64,000 nt of DNA from Ascaphus truei (taxonomy: Eukaryota > Chordata > Amphibia > Anura > Ascaphidae), in contig CM071568.1 of the NCBI GenBank assembly GCA_036426205.1, positions 53,245,146-53,309,145 on the forward strand, written 5' to 3'. The notes below the pieces were generated by a model, which made no database searches, was not told where the DNA came from, and was given only the letters and a program-made list of their open reading frames with translations. Below are positions 21,305 through 32,309 of the stretch, piece after piece. Position 1 is the first letter of the stretch. The number at the start of each line of letters is the position of its first letter. Both the position numbers and the translations under genes were made by a program.

Positions 21305-21960
21305 ATATTTCTTGCAAAGTAAATGTAGCTCCTTAACAACCAGTGCTTACAAGCATTGCATGGAAATGCGAGTTTGCAGTTTATAGTGTGACTGGATAGC
21401 ACACACCTTGGCAATAGCAGCAATATTCTTAAGAGATCACAAGGACACCATGTCGCCATGCCCCTTTACCTAAAGAATGAGAACTGTTTAAAAAGTGTGA
21501 TCATCTTTAAACACCTCTGAAGAGGAGAGTAAAAACATTTAGTGAGGTAGACTTGTGTAGTTTCTTTTTTCGATAGACGTTAAAAAAAAAATAAGATTAA
21601 GAGGCGGTGAGGGCCTGTTAACCACAAATGAGTATAAATATGCAAGGCTAGGTGATCTTTTAGTCAAGTAGATTTGTCATGCGTTTGCAGTCAATACAAT
21701 AGTTTATCTCAAAGGCTCTGCATACGTCTCCACATATGCCTTATGTGAGTCATTTAAACTCTTAGAGAAGCAACAATTCTCTCTCAATTAAATTTTCTTT
21801 TTTGTGCAAAACTATTTTTGGGAAGGCGTAACTCCCCATCGGTTTGTTCTTCTTTGTCCGTGTTTACAGTATAGTGGAAGAAATAACTTCACATGCACTT
21901 TACAAATTAAAACATTTTCTAATGTATACGATTGAAGGAAAGAAAAGTATCAATATACTA
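21305..21960. other. No recognisable feature
   Basis: No gene or repeat terminus identified. Confidence 0.4.
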
Positions 21961-21964
21961 ATAC

Positions 21965-22119
21965 AGTGGTTTTAAAACCTCTCCTCAAGGACTCATGGCC
22001 ACACAACACTTTAGGGATAACTAAGCACTTGGCTCATAGGTGAATGCATCAAATTTTGCATATGAACAGAGAGTTGGGTGGCTGCCTCAAGGCCCTGAGG
22101 GGAGGTATGAAAACCACTG
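21965..22119. mobile_element. hAT-like MITE (~155 bp)
   Basis: Ends CAGTGGTTTTAAAACCTCTC and, reverse-complemented, CAGTGGTTTTCATACCTCCC, giving terminal inverted repeats of about 27 bp with few mismatches. The CAGTGGTTNTCAA style of terminus is hAT-like. A clean 8-bp target duplication is not evident. Confidence 0.65.
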
Positions 22120-22124
22120 CATAA

Positions 22125-22870
22125 TACATACATAGACAAATATACAGTAGCCACTGTGCCAACACTCTCTTTTGGCCCTCCACCTACTGTTAGGACTATT
22201 AGGCATATTCATAAATTAACATTTTATAAACAATTGTGGGCAGATAATGATAATTTGACAATGTTATCCTTCCATTTCCCAGTAATGCTGCAAAGCCTCA
22301 GATCCAGATTGATTCCTGAGTATTTGTTTTATATTTAGTATAGCTGGTTGTTCATTACAAGGGGTTGTGAATTCCTGTATTTGTTTCTTTTGTTGACTGT
22401 ACACTTTCATTTAAGAACTACATACATTCCCTCGCATTTCCCTTTAAACTTCTTCAAAGCATGATTTTGACAAATAATCAGGTATTGGTTAATGTAGTTG
22501 ATTAGGATTCAGATTCATGCTGTACATACAATAACGTTAACCACTTTATCCTCAAATGTAACTAGATTTGGTAGATCCTCAATTTTTGTAATGTCATAAA
22601 AATCAGAACATTAATTTATGTTATGCTGTACTTTACACTGAACAACAGAGAAAGGACTAGACAGGTCCGTGCAAACACAAATGAGTGAACAGTATACTGT
22701 ACATATCGGTTAGATATTGTTAATCAACCCAGTGGAGGGAGCCCCACTTCCCATTTCTATCAGCCTGATCTGCACCTAAAAAACAAGCAAGTGCCCATCA
22801 TGTACCTGGTAAGTCATAATGGCCTCTGACAAGCTAGGGCTCATGCTATAATCAAATGACCAGTGCCTTT
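22125..22870. other. No recognisable gene
   Basis: AT-rich. The last part (from about 22,700) may belong to the element carrying motif H. Confidence 0.35.
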
Positions 22871-22871
22871 T

Positions 22872-22911
22872 CACTTGAAAAAGACCTACTAAGGTCGAAA
22901 CGGTCGTTGTG
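22872..22911 (+). ncRNA. Hammerhead-like motif H
   Basis: Core TTGAAAA, stem II GACC/GGTC, GAAAC, a short AC/GT stem III around one G, and C at the cleavage position. Stem I shows only two base pairs. Core positions 3 and 8 are T and A, the same paired change as in motifs B, E, G and I. Confidence 0.5.
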
Positions 22912-22914
22912 TAT

Positions 22915-23970
22915 GGTGCAATAAATTTGATACTTTTGCAAATCCGTGGAGCGCTTTATCTTTCCTTTTCAGGGCTCATGCTATACCAGATATATCATTA
23001 TGGTACTTTAAAGGTTAATTTCAATTGTATTTATTTATTTATCTTTTTCTTACATGGTATGCTGCATCTGGGGCATACTTTCCTAGAATGAAACCACATT
23101 TGCATTGATGCATAAGTAAAAGCTCGACTACATGCACTGTTCCCCTACATTTCATTGATTAAATCACTTAGTGCCATCTGCTGTCCATATTAGGGAACAT
23201 TTCTGTATTCTAAAATTAAAGTATTTATGGGATATCTATAGGGTATGATTTACATGAGGTACGATTAAAATTAACATATGGGTAATAATGTAATACTGTA
23301 GTACACTAATGTGTTGTTAGAAGTAAATTAATAAAAATGCATACCATCAAGACTTAATATTTTCCATCATTGTAATATCACTTAAATGTAAAACCAAAAT
23401 CCTTCATGCTTATGCAGACCTGAGAGATTATATATCCTATTAGTGTGATAATAACCGACAACCTATCTCCTGTAATTATATTTCCATAATGAATAACACC
23501 AAATTAAGTAATTTGTTAATGATAAACTATTATATCAATCTGAACCCCTTCAGTCTACATCTGCGTTTCAGTCTGAACCCCTTCAGTGTCGGCCCTAAGG
23601 AGGACACTTTATCGGTTCCCCAAGAGCTGCTCCTCTCTTCACATAACCAGCGAAAGAAGGGTTAATATCTGCGTTTGCTTACTGCTGTATTTCGTCAGCC
23701 CCACCCTCTGGAATGTTAATGACCCAAGAGGACAAAGGATTTTTTGAAACCACAGCTGATATTCAAATCTGAACCCCTTCATTCCACATCCCCCCAAAGG
23801 TGGACAGCCTTTGGCGGAGGTAAAGGGCAGCCAAAGGGTGTGAGCCGTTTGCTGATGTTAAAGTTGCTCTAGTTTCAATCTGAAACTCACCGGCCCTTTT
23901 ATCCCATGTTCCCAATTTTCCAATTCTTACTGTCCATGAAATGTCTGTTAATCGACTGTATAACCCATTT
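22915..23970. other. No gene; short repeated block TCTGAACCCCTTCA
   Basis: Mostly AT-rich. Between 23,540 and 23,790 the block TCTGAACCCCTTCA occurs three times at irregular spacing, so the area may be a diverged repeat. Nothing else identified. Confidence 0.4.
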
Positions 23971-23974
23971 CATT

Positions 23975-24080
23975 TAATGCAGACATGTATTGTTATCATA
24001 ACTCTGTGCCCAGGACATACTTGAAAACGAGAGGTAACTCAATGTATTACTGCCTGGTAAAACATTTTATAAATACATAA
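23975..24080 (+). mobile_element. Dispersed LINE/SINE 3'-end-like repeat, copy 1
   Basis: Contains GTGCCCAGGACATACTTGAA, AACGAGAGGTAACTCAATGT and CTGGTAAAACATTTTATAAA with a TAAATA-type tail. The same sequence lies inverted at 29,765-29,875. The tail suggests a retroposon 3' end; family not determined. Confidence 0.55.
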
Positions 24081-24132
24081 ATATTTCAGTATATATATGT
24101 GTGTATGTGTATATGTGTATAATGCTGGACAA

Positions 24133-24866
24133 ATCCAATTGCCCGGTCGCCACCGGCAATCGGATTTGGGCCACTGGCGACCCGTCATGGCAGCCCAAGC
24201 GGTTCTTTTCCAATTCCCCTGCTCGCGCCGAAAAAAAAAAAAAAAATCCCCCTACCTGATTGCCAGTCACAAGTTGGCGCGCTGCCAAGACTTTTTTTTT
24301 TTTGGCGTGCAGGCTCTATAAGTGAAGTCTGCCATTCCTAATGCTGTCCTAATGCTGTTTACAGAGAACGTAAGTACCCTCCCATGCCTTCCCCCTTGTC
24401 TCCCGCATTACAATCCACAAAGCCCGCCCCTTGTGTCAGACGGCCCCCTCTTGTGTCAGACAGATGCTGGGTGTGTGTGTTTGTGCGATGCTGGGTCTGT
24501 GTGTGACATGCTGGGTCTGTGTGAGATGCTGTGTGTGAGATATGCTGTATGTGTTGTGTGTGTGTGAGATGCTGTGTGTTTATGTATGCAAGGTGCTGTG
24601 TGTGTGTGTGAGAGATTCTGGGTATGCATGCATGTGTGCGATGCCATGTGCCAGAAGGGGGCGGGAGAGCTGAGTTGAGCGCCGCCTGTCCACTGGGAGC
24701 ACCACCAGGAGGGAGAGGAAAAAATCTGCAGAGCGTCCCCCAACAAAATGAAGGTATTGAGGGCTCTTAAGTTGAACGGGGAGCAGGGGAATTGGAAAAG
24801 AACCGCATGCTCTGCAGGGGAGGCCATGACGGGTCGCCAAGGGCCCAAATCTGATTGCCGGTGGGT
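24133..24866. mobile_element. Foldback element with ~90-bp inverted ends
   Basis: The left end (CACCGGCAATCGGATTTGGG, GGCGACCCGTCATGGC, GGTTCTTTTCCAATTCCCCT) recurs inverted at 24,775-24,862. The interior holds A-runs and a degenerate GATGCTGGGTCTGTGTGT array. No transposase frame; probably a non-autonomous DNA element. Confidence 0.7.
24465..24640. repeat. Degenerate GT-rich tandem repeat
   Basis: Imperfect units of GATGCTGGGTCTGTGTGTG-type sequence mixed with (TG)n, inside the foldback element. Confidence 0.8.
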
Positions 24867-24867
24867 T

Positions 24868-24995
24868 TACAGAGAATTTACATAGGCCTCACGCGGTTCC
24901 CGGCATTTCATTTGAATGCCTTGGGGAAGAGCACAGGACCTCTGGAACTGCCGTGCCCCCCCCCCCCCCCCCTCCCAGAAAATTTGCGAATCCCT
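24868..24995 (-). mobile_element. hAT-like fragment related to 48,904-49,230
   Basis: The minus strand reads CAGGGATTCGCAAATTTTCT, a C/G run, then CAGAGGTCCTGTGCTCTTCC and AATGAAATGCCGGGAA, matching the AATGAAGTGCCGGGGAAGCG and AGGCCTCTGTAAAT blocks of the complete element at 48.9 kb. One end is missing. Confidence 0.55.
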
Positions 24996-24999
24996 GCAT

Positions 25000-25445
25000 T
25001 AGAGCATAGTCCATAACAATCTCATAAAAAAAAATCTTAATCACCTTAAAATGTCTCTGTGGTGTTTATGTTTTTTCTTTCTCCATTCAATATGTGCATT
25101 AATACAATCTACACACTGACAAGCGATTAGCTAAGTTGCTGTTCGATGAAGACTCGGCTCAATGGTTCACTAAATGGTTGTCAGTGCAGCAGATGAGGAC
25201 CCAAGGTGCAAAGTTCTGTGGGGAAGATCATGTGACCAGGCAGTCACTAGATACAATTGGTGCACTGCTAGAGAGAGGGCAGGGCTCAAAAAGGGGTGTG
25301 CCAGAGCCTGTTTCAGAAGAGGAAGGGGATGTGACTTTGTAAATGGTTGCTATAGAAACAAAAATGCTTGTTACATTATACATATTTATTTTTTAAACGC
25401 TACAAGTATTTTCTCATAGTACAGAACGGATGGATATATATATAT
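25000..25445. other. No recognisable feature
   Basis: No gene or repeat end recognised; a short TA run precedes the Tc1 element. Confidence 0.4.
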
Positions 25446-25449
25446 ATAC

Positions 25450-27035
25450 ACCTAGGTCTGGAAATAATTGGACACAGATACAAGTTTTGTTATTTGGGCT
25501 GTGTACCAAAATAAATTGAAGTTACTGTTAAATAATGAATATGGGCTTAAAGTGCAGTCTGTCCGCTTTAATTTGAGGGTATTCACATCCAAATTGGAGG
25601 AAGGGTTTAGGAATTACATCTCTTTAATATGTAGCCCCCTCTTTTTCAAGGGACCAAAAGAAATTGGACAATTTACTCAAAAGCTGTTTCATGGACAGGT
25701 GTGGGCTATTCCTTCGTTATTTCAGCATCAATTAAGCAGGTAAAAAGTCTGGAGTTGATTCCAGGTGTGGCATTCGCATATGGAAGCTGTTGCTGTGAAC
25801 CCACAACATGCGGTCAAAGGAGCTCTCAATGCAAGTGAAACAGGGCATCCTTAGGCTGCAAATCCATCAGAGAGATAGCAGGAACATTAGGAGTGGCCAA
25901 ATCAACAGTTTGGTACATTCTGGGGGAAAAAGAATGCACTGGTGAGCTCTGCAACACAAAAAGGCCTGGACGTCCACGGAAAACAACAGTGGTGGATGAT
26001 CGTAGGATACTTTTCAGGGTAAATAAAAACCCCTTCACAACATCCAGCCAAGTGAAGAACACTCTCCAGGAGGTAGGCATATCATTATCCAAGTCTACCA
26101 TAAAGAGAAGACTTCACAAGAGCAAATACAGAGGGTGCAAACCATTCATAAGCCTCAAGAATAGAAAGGCCAGATTAGACTTTGCCAAACAATATCTAAA
26201 AAAGCGAGCCCAGTTCTGGAACAGCATTCTTTGGACAGATGAAACTAAGATCAACCTGTACCAGAATGATGGGAAGAAAAAAGTATGGAGAAGGCTTAGA
26301 ACGGCTCATGATCCAAAGCATACCACATCATCTGTAAAACACGGTGGAGGCAGTATGATGGCATGGACATGCATGGCTTACAATGGCACTGGGTCACTAG
26401 TGCTTATTGATATGACAGAAGCAGCCGGATGAATTCTGAAGTGTATAAGGATATATTGTCTGCTCAGATTCAGCCAAATTCAGCGAAGTTTATTGGACGG
26501 TGCTTCAGTTTACAGATGGACAATGACCCAAAACATACTGCAAAACTCAGGAGTTTTTTAAGGCATAGAAGTGGAATATTCTGCAATGGCCAAGTCAATC
26601 ACCTGATCTCAAGCCGATCCAGCATGCATTTCACTTGCTGAAGACAAAACTTAAGGCAGAAAGACCCACGAACAAACAACAACAGAAGACGGCTGCAGTA
26701 AAGGCCTGGCAAAGCATCACAAAGGAGGAAACCCAGCGTTTGGTGATGTCCATGTGTTCCAGACTTCAAGCAGTCATTGCCTGCAAAGGATTCTCGACAA
26801 AGTATTACAAATGAACATTTTATTTATGATTGTGTTAATTTATCCAATTATATTTGAGCCCCTGAAATAAGGGGATTGTGTATGAAAATGGTTGCAATTC
26901 CTAAACGTTTCATACAATATTTTTGTTCAACCCCTTGAATTAAAGCTGAAAGTCTGCACTTCTATTGCATCTCAGTTGTTTTATTTCAAATCCATTGTGG
27001 TGGCGTACAGAGCCAAAATGATGAAAATTGTGTCC
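25450..27035 (+). mobile_element. Tc1/mariner DNA transposon, ~1.6 kb, long terminal inverted repeats
   Basis: The left end carries GGAAATAATTGGACACAGAT, TTTGGGCTGTGTACCAAAAT and AAAGTGCAGTCTGTCCGCTT. The right end has inverted counterparts (AATTAAAGCTGAAAGTCTGC, GCGTACAGAGCCAAAATGAT, AATTGTGTCC), giving inverted repeats of roughly 150 bp or more. The length fits the Tc1 family. The outermost bases of the right repeat are lost, and the flank switches to the GT/CT-rich region. Confidence 0.85.
25809..26811 (+). pseudogene. Tc1-family transposase, frameshifted, third catalytic residue changed
   Basis: DDE transposase that would bind the inverted repeats and cut and paste the element at TA. It starts MRSKELSMQVKQGILRLQ. 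A frameshift near 25,856 restores KSIREIAGTLGVAKSTVW, the first helix-turn-helix. RPGRPRKTT is the linker, followed by the second DNA-binding helix set. Catalytic regions are WTDETKINLY (first Asp, about 26,236), GGSMMAW, and after another frameshift near 26,420 DNDPKHTA (second Asp, about 26,520). A third frameshift near 26,565 leads to SPDLKPIQHAFH. The usual SPDLNPIEHAF has Glu as the third catalytic residue; here it is Gln (26,620-26,622). The tail ends near 26,811. It is dead by three frame breaks and by the active-site change. Confidence 0.88.
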
Positions 27036-27119
27036 CGCTGCCATGTGCGACCCCCCCTGCCTTCCAGAGGCCCTCCTGCCGTGCGGAGGCCCCCGCTGCC
27101 ATGTGCACCCCCTGCCTTG

Positions 27120-29380
27120 CGGGTGAGTGTTTGTGTGTGTGTGTGAGTGACAGACTGTGTGTGTGTGTGTGAGTGACAGACTGTGTGTGTGTGTGAGTGT
27201 GAGTTTGTCTGAGTGAGAGTGGGTGTCTGTGTGTCTGTGAGTGTGTCACCCTCTCTCCCTCTCTCTGTGTCACCCTCTCCCTGTGTCACCCTCGTCCCCA
27301 CCCCTCCCCTCCCTGTGTCAAACCCTCTCCTTTGTCCCCCTCCCTCTCCCTGTGTCCAACCCTCTCCCTCTCCCTGTTTCACCCTCTTCCTTCTCCCCCC
27401 TGTGGCACCACTCGTCCCTCTCCCTGTTTTTCACCCTCCCCCCTCTCCTTCCCCCTCCCTCTCCCTTTTTTCCCCCCTCCCTTCCCTTGTCACCTCTCCC
27501 TTTTTCACCCTCGCCCTCTCCTCCCCTTTTTCCCCCTCTTCTCCTCTCCCTTTTTCACCCCCCTCCCCTCTCCCTTTTTTCCCCCTCCTCTCCCTTTTTG
27601 TCCGCTCCTCCCTCTCCCGTGTCAACCCTCCCCCTCCTTCTCCCCTTTGTCCAACCCTCTCCCTCTCTCCCTGTGTCCAACCACCCTCTCCCTGTTGTCA
27701 AACCCCTCTCCCTGTGTCAACCTCTACCCTCTCTCTCTCTCCCCTCTCCTGTGTCACCTCTCCCTGTGTCACCCTGTCCTGTTGTCGTGTCACCCTCTCC
27801 CTCCCCTGTGTCACCCTCCCCCCCCCCCTCTCCCTTTCCTCCCTGTTTCCACCCTCCCCTCTCCCTGTGTCCACCCTCCTGCTCCCTCTCCCTGTTGTCC
27901 CCCCCTCTCGTGTCCCCTCCCTCCTCCTGTATCAGCCTCCCTCTCCGTGTCCACCCTCCCCTCTCCCTGTTTCCACCCCCACCCTCCTCCCTGTGTCACC
28001 CTCTCCTCCCCTGTGTCACCTCTCTCATCCCTTTCACCCGCTCCCTTTTGTCAACCCTCCTTGTGGTCAAACCGTCACCCTCTCCTGTGTCACCCTCTCC
28101 CCTGTGTCAAAAACCCTCTCCCGTCCCTGTGTCCCCCTCTCCCTGTCCCTGTGTCACCCTCCCCTCTCCTGTGTCACCCTCCCCTCTCCCTGTGTCCCCC
28201 TCCCTCTCCCTGTGTCACCCCCCCTCCCCCTGTGTCCCCCTCCCTCTCCCTGTGTCCCCCTCCCTCTCCCCTGGTGTCCACCGGACCCTCTCCCTGTGGT
28301 CCCACCCACCCTCTCCCTGTGTCACCCACCCCTCTTTCCCCTCCCTCTCCCTGTTTCACCCCCCTCTTCCCTCCTTCCCTTTTGTCAACCCTCTCCCATT
28401 TTTCCCCCTCCCTCTTCCCCTCTTTTTCAACCCTCCGCCCTCTCCCTTTGTTCCCTCCCCCCTCTCCCTCCCTCCGTGTCCACCCGCTCCCTGTCACCCT
28501 CTCCCTGTGTCACCCCTCCCCTCTCCCTGTGGTCACCCCGCCTCCCTCTCCCCTGTGTCACCCTCTCCCTGTGGTCACCCCTCTCCTCTCTCCCTCTTCT
28601 CCCTGTGTCACCTCGCCCTCTCTCTCTCTCCTCCGTGTCCACCTACCCCTCTCCCCTCTCTCTCGCCCTTTTTCCCCCTCTCCCTTTCCCTTGGTGTCAA
28701 CCCTCTCCCTGTCCACCCTCGCCCCTCCTCCGTCAACCCTCCCCCTCTCCCTGTGTCCCACCCTCCCTCCTCCTCCCTGTGCACCCTCCCTCTCCCTGTG
28801 TCCACCCTCCCTCTCCCTCTTCCGTGTCATCCACCCTCCCTCTCCCTGTGTCACCCTCCCTCTCCCTTTTCACCCTCCCCTCTCCCTTTGTCCACCCTCT
28901 TCCCTCCCCCTCTTCCCTGTTGTCACATTCCTCCCTGTTTCCCCTGTCCCGCTCCCTGTGTCACCCCCTCCCTCCTCCGTGTCAACCACCCTCTCCCTGT
29001 GTGACCCACCCTCTCCGTCTCCTCCCTGTGTCACCCTCCCCTCCCTGTCACTCCCTCCCTGTGGTACTCTCTCCCGTGTTGCCTCTCTCTGTCCCCCTCT
29101 CCCTCTCTCTGTCACCCTCCCTCTCTGTCGCACTCTTTCTTCGCCTCTCTGTCGCACTCTCCTTCCTTCTTCGCTCTCTGTCGCACTCTGCTCCTCTCTT
29201 TGTTTCTCATTCTCTCAGTGTGGTGGTGTCCGCTCATTCCCGCTTTCTCTCCCTCGCTTTCCTCTGTGTGTGTGTCTCTCTTTCCTCTGTTGGTCTCCTC
29301 TTCTCCTCTGTGTGTGTGGTGTGGGGGTGCCGCTCTGTGGTAGCTGGTTGTGTGTCTGTCCCTGTCTCTCTCTGTGAAGC
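27120..29380. repeat. GT- then CT-rich satellite, unit around CCCTCTCCCTGTGTCAC
   Basis: (GT)n at 27,127-27,245 is followed by nearly 1.9 kb of pyrimidine-rich imperfect units of about 16-18 bp, then CTCTCTGTCGCACTCT-type units to about 29,200 and mixed GT/CT. Because the plus strand contains hardly any purine-rich triplets, all three plus frames stay open for 587-744 codons. This is compositional and not evidence for protein. The array starts right after the truncated right end of the Tc1 element. Confidence 0.93.
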
Positions 29381-29384
29381 GCCG

Positions 29385-29760
29385 ACGTCCAGACCGTTTA
29401 AACGGGGTTCAAGGAAACTAGTCCTCACATCTGGCTTTTATTTCTAGATCCACTTTGAACACACACACACCAACTATTGTAGCATAATGTAAAATACATA
29501 AATACATTTATGTCAAAAACAATGTTGTTCTGACTGAAATTTATTAAATTATTATTTTAATATATTTTAAATTTTAAATTGAAAGCGGGTTTGGGGTCGG
29601 AATAGGGCGGAGTTGTGGTGGGACTATTGTTCGTATTGGTGGGGGACTAGAGGTGGCATATTATATTTTTGTTTTTTCGAGGAAGATTTTTTTGGGTGAT
29701 TTGTCGACACTGGTATATATATTATATATATATATAATATAAATATATATATATATATAG
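29385..29760. other. No gene; short (AC)n and (TA)n runs
   Basis: An AC run at 29,460, a G-rich patch near 29,590-29,650 and TA repeats at 29,714-29,758. Nothing else seen. Confidence 0.4.
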
Positions 29761-29764
29761 ATTT

Positions 29765-29875
29765 CATTTATCACATATTTTACCCCAGAAGTTATACATT
29801 GAGAGTACCCTCTCGTTTTCAAGTATTCCTGGGCACGAGTTAAGACACATAATACCTGTTTACAAATACGTTTTA
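29765..29875 (-). mobile_element. Dispersed LINE/SINE 3'-end-like repeat, copy 2
   Basis: The minus strand reads GTGCCCAGGAATACTTGAAA, CGAGAGGGTACTCTCAATGT and GGTAAAATATGTGATAAATG, matching the plus-strand copy at 23,975-24,080. Confidence 0.55.
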
Positions 29876-30304
29876 CATAATGAACAGGTATACATTATAA
29901 ACAAGACATTGCATGCCCAGTTTAAAGACATATAATATTAAGGGCCGATGAACGTTACAGACCAGATTAAAAAGTGAGCATGCCTTAGATTTGAAAGAAC
30001 TTAAACTGGTGGTGGATGTGAGAGTCTCTGGTAGGTTTGTGCCAAGTTTTGGGGTGCAACGTAGAGAAGGAGGAAACGGCCCGGATACTTTGTTGCAGCC
30101 TTGGGACCAGAACAGTCTTTGGGGTCTGAACTCATGTGATAAGTCTGCCAATGTGTAGGGTTGAGGAGGCTTGTTTCAGATAGCTGGGTACTTGCCCATA
30201 AGAATTTAAAGGCAGCAGAAAGTTGAACTTTGCGCCTAGACGCTAGTGATGACCTCAATCTAGTTCTTTAATATCTTATCAATAATAATTGGAAAATCCT
30301 TGAA

Positions 30305-32010
30305 TTGGTGAGTCCTCTTAGACCTTTGATTGGTCCATCGGTCCGCCCGCCCGTCCCACGCCTCCATTGGCCGGGTCCTCGCCCCCCACCCCCAGGGTGT
30401 CCCCCCCTCCCCCCCACCGTCTCTCATTGGCCCTTTTTCTCTACCCCACTTTTCCCCACTCCCACCTCCACCACCTCAACCAACAGCGTTCAAGACCTCC
30501 TTTACCCCCCTGAGCTTCCTATACTGTATGAGCCAACCCTGCGAATTCCATTCGTAACACACACCCACCCTGACCCCACCCTCAACCCTCACTCACCCCT
30601 GGAGACGCTGACACCCCTGGAGGACGCGACCATGACACAGACAAAGTAGTACAACCTTCCCTCTCTAACTGTGCCAGCTGAATCAGCAAAAATGCGATGG
30701 TATAATTTATACGAATGATTCCATAGAGTACGCCCACTTTTACAGCCATGTACCTCGTTGCAAATGCAAAAAGGTTACCACTTTGCTAGCCCACCACATC
30801 GATGATCTGTATTTTGAACATTTCCCTGCCCAGATACACATTGTCCATCTGCTTCCATGTATCAAACAACCACCCCCTTTCTACGGCCAGCATGAACCCA
30901 CTTGCTTCTGCCGTGCCTGGTCATGCAAAAAGCGAAAGGCGGGAGCCATTCCCAAGCCACACGCCAATAACGAAAGCCAAGCTAATACAAAAACCTTCTT
31001 CTGACCCCAAAGCTAAGGGTTAATCACTAGTCCTTATTATGTCATGAAGAAATTCGGTATGTAGCACTCAAGCGCAAACAAATGGCAACCAACCCATCGA
31101 ACCGCGCGAACCAGCCTCCCCGCATGCCACGTTCCTCGATTACCTTCGACGACGCTGCCCTGCGCTCGGTCTCCCGGAATCCACAGATCACTTTCTCATT
31201 ACGCTTAGAGCGACTCTGCCTGGCGTTCTCTCCCGAAATCCACGAAGGTCCTTTCTCCATCCCCTCTTCGATCTGACACGGAGCTGTCGCTGCGTTTTCT
31301 TCCTCCGGAAATCGTACAGTCACCTCCTCATCCTCTTTGTACACGCTGCCAGCTTTCTCTCCAGTGAACCCCCATCTTATCCTCCGTAGCACCCCTCCAC
31401 AGCGCCACTTTGTCCACAGCACCACCCCCTGGCAACAAGAGTCCATGCTCGTTCGAACCGCATGCTGAATGGGTTGTGTCCATATCCCCTGGTAACTCTA
31501 ACTATTCTGGTAAAGATACGATCTTCTTTTGAGAGAGCCATGCTAAATATGATCAACGGATGAGAGATGCAACGATGGATAACGATGAGAGATACAACGG
31601 ATGAGAAGTATAGAGACTCGACCATAGCGGGGATGCGACATAATTTGCTCGGAGTTCATGGCCCCTGTATCTTCAGACCGCCGGAGCAGTGAGGATGGTA
31701 TGATGGGGATGAATGGACCTTCAACCCTTGCCATCACCAAGCCGCACCCCCCTCCACAAGAATATGTGTACATTTTGCTGTATGACGAGGATGACATGAA
31801 CAACTCCGCTCAAGACCCACGTACCAGGAACACACGGCAACCAGACAGAAGGCAAGCCCTCCCAGATCAACCTCCCTACCGCTTCGCCCTCCGCCACAAT
31901 AGCACACCCCTCGCCCAAGCAATCCACCCACATACGACTTGCATCGATACGTGCCCGCATCATCCTTCGCGGCTGCCCAATCCACATCACGGACAAGTAA
32001 TAAGGTGATG
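30305..32010 (+). other. CpG-rich region with several short plus-strand frames, unassigned
   Basis: Three areas look more gene-like than their surroundings. 30,305-30,649 is a Pro-rich frame ending LEDATMTQTK. 30,687-31,004 contains CDGIIYTNDSIEYAHFYSHV, CKCKK and CFCRAWSCKKRK, i.e. spaced cysteines with a basic end. 31,082-31,276 and 31,658-32,008 are moderately acidic or basic frames. No domain is recognised and frames change between them, so this could be a decayed multi-gene element or spliced exons. Composition resembles the forkhead-unit region that follows. Confidence 0.25.
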
Positions 32011-32309
32011 AGTGCTGTTTTACCCCAGAAGTATCCATTTTAATTTTCAGCACCCACGTGTCCTACTTGGTTGGTACTGCGGGTGGGCCAACAATGTAAA
32101 CCTACGAAGGAATCGTGAAAAATAGGCCCGGCTTCCTGAAATGTTAAGAAGACTATTGTGGAGATTGCGCCGCTATGTTTTCACATTACAGATCCTGTAT
32201 GAATCGTGAGAAGACGCCATTAACGCATTTTGCATCATCACAAGGCATCGGCCCTGAAGGACATCTGGTGGGGACGAATTTATGCCGGTGCTTTCCATGT
32301 TGTTTATTT

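Noticed and set aside
27213..29447. Plus-strand open frames of 744, 681 and 587 codons
   Set aside because: All three frames of the same pyrimidine-rich satellite are open at once and encode only Ser/Pro/Leu/Cys-rich repeats; compositional artefact.
30305..30649. Confident gene call for the Pro-rich frame
   Set aside because: Low-complexity Pro/Leu content over C-rich DNA; kept only as part of an unassigned region.
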